Notes under the pieces: model-generated
What the model saw: the letters and a program-made list of their open reading frames with translations, nothing else
Databases searched by the model: none
Told to the model about the DNA's origin: nothing
NCBI GenBank assembly: GCA_019096195.1
Contig: JAGTXK010000050.1
Coordinates: 496,001-560,000, forward strand
Source: Boletus sp. NGJ
Lineage: Eukaryota; Basidiomycota; Agaricomycetes; Boletales; Boletaceae
Direction of reading: 5' to 3'
Length of the DNA stretch: 64,000 bases
Translations under genes and position numbers: made by a program
Shown: positions 46,439 to 54,892 of the stretch, in pieces
Layout: each line of letters starts with the position of its first letter
Position numbering within the stretch: position 1 is the first letter of the stretch

Positions 46439-47324
46439 TGTTATGCTGTGTAACAAGTGACATGTTCCTGAGTAATCAACCCTGTGTGATTACTGGACTA
46501 GTCAGACTTGAGGGGAAAATACCTCCCAAGGCCCAATGATTCCTCAGACTGGGGACCAACAGCTAGCTTTAACATAGAGCCTCCCTTGGGATTGGAGCTG
46601 CTACTCTATGACCAATATCAGAGTCTTGGACTTTGAGAATGGTGGCACAATCTGAAGGAAGGGCAGACCTATTATATATGGGGGTCAGTGGCAGAGTCCT
46701 GGATTTACTGTGCTGCCAGTGGCAGAGTCTTGGACTTACACAGGCCAACCTCTGTTGGCGTTGGAGTTGCCACTAGTGATGCAAGCAGACAGCAACAAGG
46801 CCACACAAGTGCAAAGTGATGAGGAGGATGATCACAAGCACTGTGGTGATCACATCCAGAGCAGGCACAGGCTTCTGAGGTGAAGTGGAACCAAGAGCTA
46901 GGAGAGCTGGTAGATTACACGGGAAGTTGTGTAGATCTAGGTTGGGATTTGCATGAAGGGTGGACGCCCATATAAATAGGCCTTCCCTATTCAGGGCAGG
47001 CTTCATATTGTATATGGTAATTGTAAGTATTACCATAGCGGATCATGTCATGAATCAAATGAGGAAGGTGGAATACTGAGCTATGCACAAGAGAGCATAG
47101 CCAAGGAGGCAATGTCTATGATTGTATCAGAGGTGAAATAGAGAGGGCTGTGTTACAGCCATAGCAGTGCATCACTCAAAAAGGGAGTTCTGGATAAGGT
47201 GATGCTTTTGTGGGTGTTGTGGGGGAATCCCAGATAGTCAGAGGCATCAAAGAACAGGTTGTCCCAGAGTCCAAAAGGAGGAGAAGGGAGAGAAAAAGAT
47301 ATACCCCCTTCTGTAACCATAACA
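46439..47324 (-). repeat. 5' LTR of chromovirus G1
   Basis: 886 bp, TGTTATGCTG...ACCATAACA on the plus strand, followed by the target duplication ACTTC. A frame of about 77-87 codons on the coding strand (MKPALNREGLFIWAS...) is open in most G1 LTR copies here. Its conservation may simply reflect recent common descent. Confidence 0.93.
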
Positions 47325-48010
47325 ACTTCCAGGTTTCATTTTTGCCCCAGCCAGCCTTCAACAGTGCAGAGACCACCAGTGGCCCATTCATCCACTGTTG
47401 GCCGAAATCCAGTCAATGAAGGAGGGAGAGGAAAAAGCTACCAACATTTCTACCCTGTTGAAACCATGCCAGAGACAGGTTGATAGCCCCCTGCAGTGTT
47501 GCCCTGGGGTGCAAGTTTGCCGAGGAGGTTCGCCATGCCTGAGGAGAGCTCTCCATCATGCTGTGTGAAAGTGGCTGCGAGAAAAGTGGCAGCTGTTCCC
47601 AGATATATTGCTGGTTTAAACCAGAAGTCAAAATGGTGGAGGACTTTGTGATAGACTAACTCACTTGATTAGCCTCACCTATTGCCTGAGGCAAATACCA
47701 AAGTCTGAACAATCGGTGATAACAGTGGGTTCAGTGAGTTTCCTATAACCCTGAATATCTGCATCAGATGGTTCTGTTAATTTGCCCCTCCGCCTCATCC
47801 GTTCACCAAGCCAAATAATGTCAATATCACTGATTGTCACTGGGTGGGCATTAGCAGAGAATTATCAAACTGGCAAGAGCATACCCTTGTTCTGGTATGC
47901 CCTTATAATGATACCAATGATCCAGTCTGCCTCACAAACAGTCTGCATCAGAATTTGTGGGTGGGGTACACATTTCTGCAAAATGTCCAGAGTGGTCTAC
48001 AAGGCTACCT
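47325..48010 (-). pseudogene. TET/JBP-like gene, N-terminal part, beyond the G1 insertion
   Basis: Minus-strand continuation of the oxygenase remnant. From right to left: an exon near 47840-47680 reads TISDIDIIWLGERMRRRGKL, TEPSDADIQGYRKLTEP and VITDCSDFGICLRQ, followed by a probable intron (GTGAGG...AAAG). Then comes 47640-47325, with a GAINLSLAWFQQGRN frame and, after a frame change, SFIDWISANSGWMNGPLVV and ALLKAGWGKNETWK ending at the target duplication ACTTC. WLGERMRRRG and AWFQQG resemble the N-terminal region of mushroom TET/JBP-like proteins as I remember them. With 36660-37147 it makes one gene cut by the chromovirus. Confidence 0.6.
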
Positions 48011-48519
48011 GAAATTTGGAAACCATATAGTTGGCCAATTTATCAGTGTAGAATATGGCCCAATCATTAGGAATTTCATGGGGGAGACAAAAGAAGATCT
48101 GTGGAAGTCAGACAATGCATGATTTATGGTAGATATAGATCAACATGTTCCCATGGAAACTGATGTTTCAAATCTTAATCTGGGTATGGGCCCGTGCGAG
48201 CAGTCTGACCTGTATTCATCCTAGCTAGAACAAATGCATTGGCTGCTGGATCCTTCTAAAATAGATATATACAGGGAACGTCAGGATGGGCCTGTGAACA
48301 ACATGGCATCTGAAATCAAAGTCACTCTCACATTGCCTGCTTGGCACCCATGATGTATGCCGGATGTGTGATGGGTAACTCTTGTAGGTGGACCAGTTGA
48401 GCATAATCCCAATGCACATGAATAGTACACAAGGTCACAAACCCCAGCCAGGCCTATCATTGTACTAGGTGTGTTAACAAAGGTCTGTAATATAACCTTG
48501 TCAGTCCCCTTGCCTTGAG
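48011..48519. other. About 500 bp without an assignable gene
   Basis: Only short open segments on both strands. It may contain the decayed 5' end of the TET/JBP-like gene. Confidence 0.3.
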
Positions 48520-49530
48520 ATTAGTCACATTCACACTGCTCAATTCAAGTGTATGCTTTGTGCCAAATGATACTCACCCAGTGCAGTCACCTTGTTTGCA
48601 TCTGCATTCAGCACCACCCATCTGCCCAGTCGTACCCAGCAGCATTTGGTCAAACCCGCCCTGCTCAGTCCCCTGATATACTACAAGGTTGGCAATTCCT
48701 ACTCTGCCTGGCACCCCCATATCCATCAGCACTCAGCCCCACCCTCCCTGCTCAGTCCCCCCATATCCAGCAAGGTCAGATATATACACCCTGCTTGATT
48801 CACCCATATCCCCCAAAGTCAGCTATACCCACTCTGCTCGGTCCCCCTGTATACATCAAGGTCAGGTATACCCACCCTGCCTGGTACCCCCATATCCATT
48901 GGCACTCAGCCCCACCCTCCCTGCTTGGTCCCTCCATATCCAGCAAGGTCAGGTATATCCACCCTATACAGTCCCCTCATATCATTTGGTTGTCAGTCAC
49001 ACTCTCCCTGCCCGGTGCCCCCATATCCATTGGCATTCAACCCCCCCACCCTGCTCAATCCCCCCACAGACATCGAGGTCAGGCATACCTACCATCCCTG
49101 GCACCACGCATACATCGTCATCGGTAACACCCACCCTACCCAGTGCCCCCATATAAATCAGTTGTCAGACACATCCACCCTGCCTGGTGCCCTCATTCCC
49201 ATCAGTGGTGAATTGCACTCACCCTGTCTGGCCCCTATGTATGCATGCACACCCAGTCAAACCAGCCCAATCAGGCCCCCCATATACATCACTGTCGGTC
49301 ACACTCACCCCACTTGGGGCCCTTCCATTTCTATCAACACCTCATTCATTCACCATGTCCAGGCCCTTCCATATTCTATGCATGCCCATCTCAGCCAGGC
49401 CCAACCATGTCTCACCAGCCTCATATATCTCAGGCCCACCACGGGGTCATCTGTACATGTCAGGCCTTTTGCAAACAGGCTCTCTGTATGCTACAGGGGA
49501 TTGTGACTACATTGACTCCACATTCCGACA
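48520..49530 (+). repeat. 43-44 bp minisatellite with tail, copy C
   Basis: The longest and most regular copy. About 15 units of the form ccaccctgcctggtacccccatatccatcagcactcag / ctcagtcccccatatccagcaaggtcag run to about 49290. The unique tail (49300-49510) ends ggggattgtgactacatt, shared with copy B. Three overlapping frames are open for 100-190 codons, giving proteins rich in the recurring peptide PHIHQGQ; these are by-products of the repeat unit. It lies about 180 bp downstream of the TPR-CHAT gene. Confidence 0.92.
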
Positions 49531-49706
49531 GAAAGCTGGCTCCTGAGCATATACAGTATGAGAAAGTTGACTGTAGTACCTGTGACGGCTGCTTGTAAAG
49601 CTTATCTAATTATTCCTGGACCCGAAGGGGCCCAAGGTTTAAAATTAAGCTACAAACAGCAAGTACAGGGGGGGAAAGCACAAGAGCAAACGTAGTGTAG
49701 AGAAGA

Positions 49707-52700
49707 CTAGGCACCGAGATGTATATACAAGATACGTTGATCGAATGGTATATTCGCCAATTTTTTCATCGTCTCGTTCAGCGCCAACGCTGCACGAGTA
49801 TGATCTAGACAACCAGACTCATCCTTCATATTGTCATAGAAAGCCGAGGCGATCTCGCTCGTCTGAGCATCGTCCACCGCCCACATCGTCCCGATCACAG
49901 AACGAAACCCGGCAAACTGCATCGCCGACGCGAGATGAATCACCTCGTCAGGACTTTCCTCGTCCCCGACAGTCGTATGACAGGCAGAGAGATACGCGAA
50001 CTGGGGGTTCTGTAGTTCACACCGAATGATCTGTTCGATCGTGAAGCGCCCGTCGTGGAGAGCGAATGCGGACTCGAATGGCTGTTTCCGATTTGGGATA
50101 CCATGACACGCAAAGTGCACCCATTCGTTCTTCCTAAGTTCCTCGGTGACGCGGGCGATGCAGGACTCTTGACTCTCAATGTGCGTAAATGTGGCGAGGC
50201 CATCGATACGCTGCTTGATGTTGGCTAGTTCGGCGCCGACGCAAGCGAGTTCGTTCTCGCCCTTGGCTTGCGCTTGACCTATACCAACGAAGTGTTTCCC
50301 TTTTGATGCAGAATGCGGGAGAGCATGCCGTCTAGCATGAATGAGCGCGGTGAGCGTGGGGGTATAAGATGAAATATACAAATTCGCGAGATTCCGTTGG
50401 CCCTTCCGATACTGAGCAGCAGCGTGGAGGGGAAGAAGAGAGAACCCGGCAGTAGGGCACCACCAAATGCGTGATTGAAATGGATGCACCGTCTTGAGGT
50501 AATTGACAATGGGAGAAACAACCTCGTGCCAGAGTTCCCGCATAAAAATCCCAAGTTCTCTTGTCACGTCCATCGATTTTGCATCCACAGTCAACTTATT
50601 GAGCTTCGACGATAGTTCTCGGACACCTTCCTTTGTGATTGACAATGGGATGTGGTGGGGATTTCGGTCGACTAGGACAACGAGTGCATCACAGCCATAT
50701 TTGCTTGCATTCACGATGATCACAGGGCCCTCGCAGGCAGCCTGTTGAAGATCGGAGAAGGGAGAGGGGAGAAGGAAATGGGAGAGACCAGGCAACTCGC
50801 GGATTCTGGTAACGACTCCTTGCAACTCAACATTGAGACGGCATACTCGATCATGCTGATCCGGACCGGGTGAATCAAGGGCAGTACGAATGGCAAAGGT
50901 CCGTTGTGTGAACTCGTCTGCCAACATCTTTCCTGTCGATCCAGATGCAATGACATCATCAAGTGGGGAACGGAGGCGAGTGAGCTGGCTCCAAAAGAGG
51001 CCGCGACCTTGTTCTAGAAGCTCGAGTGCTTTGGTAGGAGAGTGATTACGAAGACAAACAGAGAATGCGTCCACTGCGAGCGAACCCGTGAGGCCCTTGA
51101 GGACAGTGCGATGTTGAGGCAAAGGTGGCAGAGTGGCAAGGTGACGGGGAAGTAATCGAAGATATGCTTCATATGCTAGAAGTGTGGTGGAATGGTTGAA
51201 ATCTTCAGCCACACGGATCCATGTTCTAGCGGCAGACAGATCTGCAGATGACACCATTGAGGGCGGATTTGCCAGCTGAGCATAAAGACTGAATAACTCC
51301 TCCTTATCCTCTAACTGACCCGAGGTTGTGAACCGAGTACGCAGGTGGCCTGCAAGGCCCTCCAATGTCGTTGGCCGGTCTGGGTGCCCAGGTGGGCGAA
51401 GAGCCAGTGCATCTCTGCCCAGGACAATGGCCTCCTCGAGGTCCTCCAGCACCCCGAGCTGCTTATACCGAATGGAGAGGCAAGACGAAAGGTCATTCAA
51501 AGCGATTGACCGATCGGGGTGCCCTGCTGTGCAGAGCGCCAGTGTATCTCGGGCGAGGACAATGGCCTCTTCGAGGTCCCCCATCGCCCTGAACCGCTTG
51601 TACCGAGTGGAGAAGAAACGCGAAAGGTTGTTCAAAGCCAGTGACCGCTCCGGGTGCCCCGGAGGCCGAAGAACCAGTGCGTCTCGGCCGAGGATAATGG
51701 CCTCCTCGAGGTCCTTCATCGCCCCGAGCTTCTTGAACCGAGTGAGGAGGTAAACCGAAAGGTCACTCAAAGCCGATGACCGATCTAGGTGTCCCGGTGG
51801 GCAAAGCGCTAGTCCCTCTCGGGCGATGACAATGGCTTCCTTGAGGTCCTCCATCACCCCGAGCTGCTTGTACCGAGTGGAGAGGTAATCCGAAAGGTTG
51901 CTCAAAAACAATGACCGATCTGAGTGTCCCAATGTGCAGACTGCCAGTGCGTCTCGGGCGAGCACAATGGCCTCGTTGAGGTCCTCCATCGCCCCGAACT
52001 GCTTGTACCGAGTGACGAGGTAATACGAAAGGTCGTTCAAAGCCATTGACCGACTTGGGTGTCCCGGTGGGCGAAGCGCCAGTGTGTCTCGGGCGAGGAC
52101 AATGGCCTCGTCGAGGTCCTCCATCACCCCGAGCTGCTTGTACCGAAGGGAGAGGTAAAGCGAAAGGTTGCTCAATATTGTTGCCCGATTCACGTGCCCC
52201 GGTGGGCGAAGCGTCAGTCCGTCTCGGGCGAGGACGATGGCCTCCTCGAGGTCATTCATCACCCCGAGCTGCTTGTACCGAATGGAGAGGTAATACGAAA
52301 TGTTGTTCAATGACTTTGACCGTTCTGGGTGCCCAGATGTGCGAAGCTCCAATCCATCTCGGCCGAGGATAATAGCCTCGTTGAGATCCTCCATCGCCCC
52401 AAGCCGCTTGTACCGTGTGGAGAGGTAAAGCGAGAGATTGCTCAAAGCCATTGACCGATCTCGGTGCCCCTCTGTGCAGAGCGCAAGCGTATCTCGGCCG
52501 AGCACAATAGCCTCCTCGAGGTCCGTCATCTCCCCGAGCTGCTTACAACGAACATGGAGATGACGTCCAAGCTCATGCATGGAGAGATACCGCTTGGGGT
52601 GGCCGGGTGGGCAAAGTTCTAATGCTTCGCGATTGAGGACGATCGCCTCGTCAATGTAATTGGTCCCGCCTCCTTCTTCAAACTTGGTGAAAAGGGATTT

Positions 52701-52964
52701 CCCCCGAGAAAGCAACTGATCAACTGGCAGGCACATCATTTCACTGCTCCTCGCGTAGGCAGAAAGAGACAAGTACCTTTGGAATCCATCTGAGTCGACC
52801 AAACTTGATTTGACATGGTGGTTCGGGATAGCGCTGGGATACTGTGCGAGGGGGCCACTTGGTCCAAGAAGGGCTAGCGATGTAAAGGCCTTCCCACACC
52901 GAAACACAGCAATGGACTCTTTGTTCGGCGAACATGGATCTGCCTCTCGAAAGGCCAATTGCAA
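49707..52964 (-). CDS. TPR-CHAT protein (caspase-like CHAT peptidase with ten TPR-like repeats)
   Basis: The only well-preserved host gene. The open frame spans 1085 codons and ends naturally (RILYIHLGA, the usual CHAT ending). Ten tandem 45-residue TPR-like repeats (residues about 103-552, consensus DLEEAIVLARDALALRPPGH then RYKQLGVME) come first. A helical region follows (553-770, including ALELLEQGRGLFWSQL). The CHAT domain comes last (about 770-1085), with catalytic His 954 in VHFACHG and Cys 995 in LSACHT, then FRSVIGTMWAVDD. CHAT proteins are caspase relatives; TPR-CHAT proteins occur in bacterial and fungal defence-type systems. The substrate here is unknown. The frame has no ATG until codon 76 (52737-52739), so upstream exons are likely. 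A minus-strand open segment at 53271-52990 (MTWKRLPRPNLCDSG) could be one. Base composition is more GC-rich than its surroundings. Confidence 0.9.
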   Translation of the reverse strand: MQLAFREADPCSPNKESIAVFRCGKAFTSLALLGPSGPLAQYPSAIPNHHVKSSLVDSDGFQRYLSLSAYARSSEMMCLPVDQLLSRGKSLFTKFEEGGGTNYIDEAIVLNREALELCPPGHPKRYLSMHELGRHLHVRCKQLGEMTDLEEAIVLGRDTLALCTEGHRDRSMALSNLSLYLSTRYKRLGAMEDLNEAIILGRDGLELRTSGHPERSKSLNNISYYLSIRYKQLGVMNDLEEAIVLARDGLTLRPPGHVNRATILSNLSLYLSLRYKQLGVMEDLDEAIVLARDTLALRPPGHPSRSMALNDLSYYLVTRYKQFGAMEDLNEAIVLARDALAVCTLGHSDRSLFLSNLSDYLSTRYKQLGVMEDLKEAIVIAREGLALCPPGHLDRSSALSDLSVYLLTRFKKLGAMKDLEEAIILGRDALVLRPPGHPERSLALNNLSRFFSTRYKRFRAMGDLEEAIVLARDTLALCTAGHPDRSIALNDLSSCLSIRYKQLGVLEDLEEAIVLGRDALALRPPGHPDRPTTLEGLAGHLRTRFTTSGQLEDKEELFSLYAQLANPPSMVSSADLSAARTWIRVAEDFNHSTTLLAYEAYLRLLPRHLATLPPLPQHRTVLKGLTGSLAVDAFSVCLRNHSPTKALELLEQGRGLFWSQLTRLRSPLDDVIASGSTGKMLADEFTQRTFAIRTALDSPGPDQHDRVCRLNVELQGVVTRIRELPGLSHFLLPSPFSDLQQAACEGPVIIVNASKYGCDALVVLVDRNPHHIPLSITKEGVRELSSKLNKLTVDAKSMDVTRELGIFMRELWHEVVSPIVNYLKTVHPFQSRIWWCPTAGFSLLPLHAAAQYRKGQRNLANLYISSYTPTLTALIHARRHALPHSASKGKHFVGIGQAQAKGENELACVGAELANIKQRIDGLATFTHIESQESCIARVTEELRKNEWVHFACHGIPNRKQPFESAFALHDGRFTIEQIIRCELQNPQFAYLSACHTTVGDEESPDEVIHLASAMQFAGFRSVIGTMWAVDDAQTSEIASAFYDNMKDESGCLDHTRAALALNETMKKLANIPFDQRILYIHLGA
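51290..52660 (-). repeat. Ten intragenic 135 bp tandem repeats (TPR units)
   Basis: The 45-residue units of the TPR-CHAT gene are direct 135 bp DNA repeats, visible by the recurring plus-strand phrase cgaggtcctccatcrccccgagctgcttgtaccg. The spacing is exactly 135 bp without indels. Units 3 to 9 are the most alike; the first and last are the most diverged. Confidence 0.9.
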
Positions 52965-53271
52965 CCTCTCAAAGAACTACTCGTTCGCCCTATCGGAAAC
53001 CTCCTCGCATTCGATTGCATTGCACGATCACCGTGGGATATGGGAGGAGTGGGAAGTGGGATGGAGTGTATCCAGTGGCGAGATGCTTAGCGGTCATCAG
53101 TCGCGTAAACTGTCCGGCATCATGGACAGGCAAGGAGGCTTCCCATCGCATTGCTGTCCTGTTCTCAGTTACCAGTAGCCCTGAATCGCATAGATTGGGT
53201 CGCGGGAGTCGCTTCCATGTCATGTGTATAACTCGGTAATGGCACCTGGCAACCTTTATGTCTAATGACAA

Positions 53272-54055
53272 CTCAGAGTCCGAATCGATGTTAGTTGGTC
53301 CTGCCAGCGAGGTTAGGACGACTTTATTGAGTGGAATGAAATTGTACGGTCCTCTGTATAAGCCGTTGAGGTCGGGCTTTCTGGCTCGCGGTCTGGATGG
53401 TGGGAAGCTATGGTGAACAAAGCGGCTACTTGTTCACATGTCAATGGTCCTTATTTTCGTGACAATCTATACCTGAACGCGTCCTTCGGAACGCGTTTGA
53501 ACGGGGACTGAACGTACGGTCACGTTTACGCTCATCCAGTTCAATGTTCCCAGATGTAGGCTCACCCGTACCGTGTGGCAGGGTTGGTGGATGGGATGCA
53601 GAATATGACATACAGTCGACTTTCTCATACTGTATATGGCAGTACTGTATAAATCTCATAGTGTATGGACTTTTGGTGGCTCCCATCATGGTATGCAGGC
53701 AAAATTGCAATATACAGTAATTCTCATAATGTATTGGCTGGGGTATGAAAATATGCATTATGAGATATGCTTCAAGCCTTGGTGGACATCCCTGAGCACC
53801 GGATCGGAACAAGTTGACATTCATCAGTAAAATTACATGTGTCTTAATCTGGCTTATTTTAGCTAATTCTGCTTGTCAAATTGCAAAATATATTCAATAC
53901 CATGACCATAGCATTGCCCTCCAGGCACCCCTGGCCCCAAGGATGGAGAGTAATTCAACAACAAAGTACAAGGGGGAATAGCATAAATTTTACGTCGTAT
54001 TTACTGTGTTGAGGAATGTTGTAAGGATGAGAGAACAAATGTCAGTTCATACCAT
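53272..54055. other. Intergenic region with inverted-repeat fragments
   Basis: No gene is assignable. At 53613 the sequence CAGTCGACTTTCTCATACTG follows a TA and matches, in inverted orientation and with one mismatch, 49554-49573 on the other side of the TPR-CHAT gene. The motif tctcataNtgtat recurs at about 53624, 53657 and 53723, suggesting a decayed small inverted-repeat transposon (MITE). Confidence 0.4.
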
Positions 54056-54772
54056 TTAGCTTGAAGATGACAGCCGAGTGTGATAGGATGGAGAGAGCTC
54101 TCCATGCAGTGTCAATGGAGGTGAAATATATGCAATGTACGTTAGAATCATTAATGATTGCTGTACTAAGTGAGAAAACAATGAACATAAATCATGTTGG
54201 AGACTAACCCAACAGGTCGAATAAAGAAGGGACATTTTCTGCATCATTTGTGATAATGTTTGTACCAACGAGGTGATATTCCATAGCAGTGCATATTGGC
54301 AAAAGTAGTAAGTGAGGTGGTTCGTCCGGCCAACGGTTGACTGTAGGGCAATGATGTACTCGGAGTAGTTGAATCCTATCCTGGTGAGTAGCAGTACTCG
54401 CGCATGCAACCGAATGAGCACTCATTAAAAAATCGGTGTCCTGGGACGTCAGCGTATACATCGACAGTATGAAAGGTAACGGTACGTCTACGAGAAGAGA
54501 CGACAGCCCATCATCATCAGGCGCTATCCGATATTGTGTTTTAAGAAGATGTGACGAGACATAATGAATCCCATCGCACGACCACATCATGCATTCTTGG
54601 GACTGCACAAATTCATGCACAATGCGTGCATCATTCTCGTTCGCGTGCCTGCGTCGACTGACCCTTCTACTTTTCCGACATTGCTCGAAGACGAACACGA
54701 GATCAGACTCGCAAGGTGCATTACATTCATGACGGCGCAGTTCTTCCACGAGCTGATTCTTAGGCCAGCGTC
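54056..54772 (-). pseudogene. Host gene 3' part, truncated at the copia nest
   Basis: A minus-strand frame open from the insertion edge at 54772 down to 54204: RWPKNQLVEELRRHECNAPC, FVFEQCRKSRRVSRRRHANE, IVHEFVQSQECMMWSCDG, PLPFILSMYTLTSQDTDFL, ending SLFDLLG. A further frame reaches 54056 and may be a last exon. There is no ATG before the element edge, so the 5' part is missing; beyond the nest, at 62695, lies copia sequence instead. No family recognised. The basic stretch and balanced composition look like a genuine host protein. Confidence 0.45.
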
Positions 54773-54892
54773 TGTGGGAAGACTGTAGTCTTCAGTGTAG
54801 TCACTGAAGAGACTGAGCTACGGTACGAAGGTTCTAAGTACCGTGATTATGTAACGTGTGGCTGTACCACCATATCGTATGAAACTCCAACA
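54773..54892 (-). repeat. 3' LTR of element B
   Basis: 120 bp, TGTGGGAAGACTG...AAACTCCAACA on the plus strand. It contains a short internal inverted repeat around agactgtagtcttca. Confidence 0.92.

Larger units (their letters stand above)
37148..47324 (-). mobile_element. Ty3/gypsy chromovirus, family G1, full length with nested LTRs
   Basis: Old LTR retrotransposon in minus orientation, flanked by an exact target duplication ACTTC (37143-37147 and 47325-47329). Parts in coding order: 5' LTR 46439-47324; Gag about 46130-45420; degenerate CCHC near 45320; protease about 43700; reverse transcriptase with YMDD about 43150-42600; RNase H about 42570-42100; integrase about 41700-40300; chromodomain about 40130-39960; an extra 3' coding region about 39690-38610; purine tract (gaggagggtaa on the minus strand) beside the 3' LTR 37148-38607. 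Three solo LTRs are nested in it (37276-37845, 40988-41469, 44300-45224); without them it is about 8.2 kb. The copy is broken, with around ten breaks besides the insertions. LTRs differ by about 6 % over 567 bp compared by eye. It splits a TET/JBP-like gene. Confidence 0.93.
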
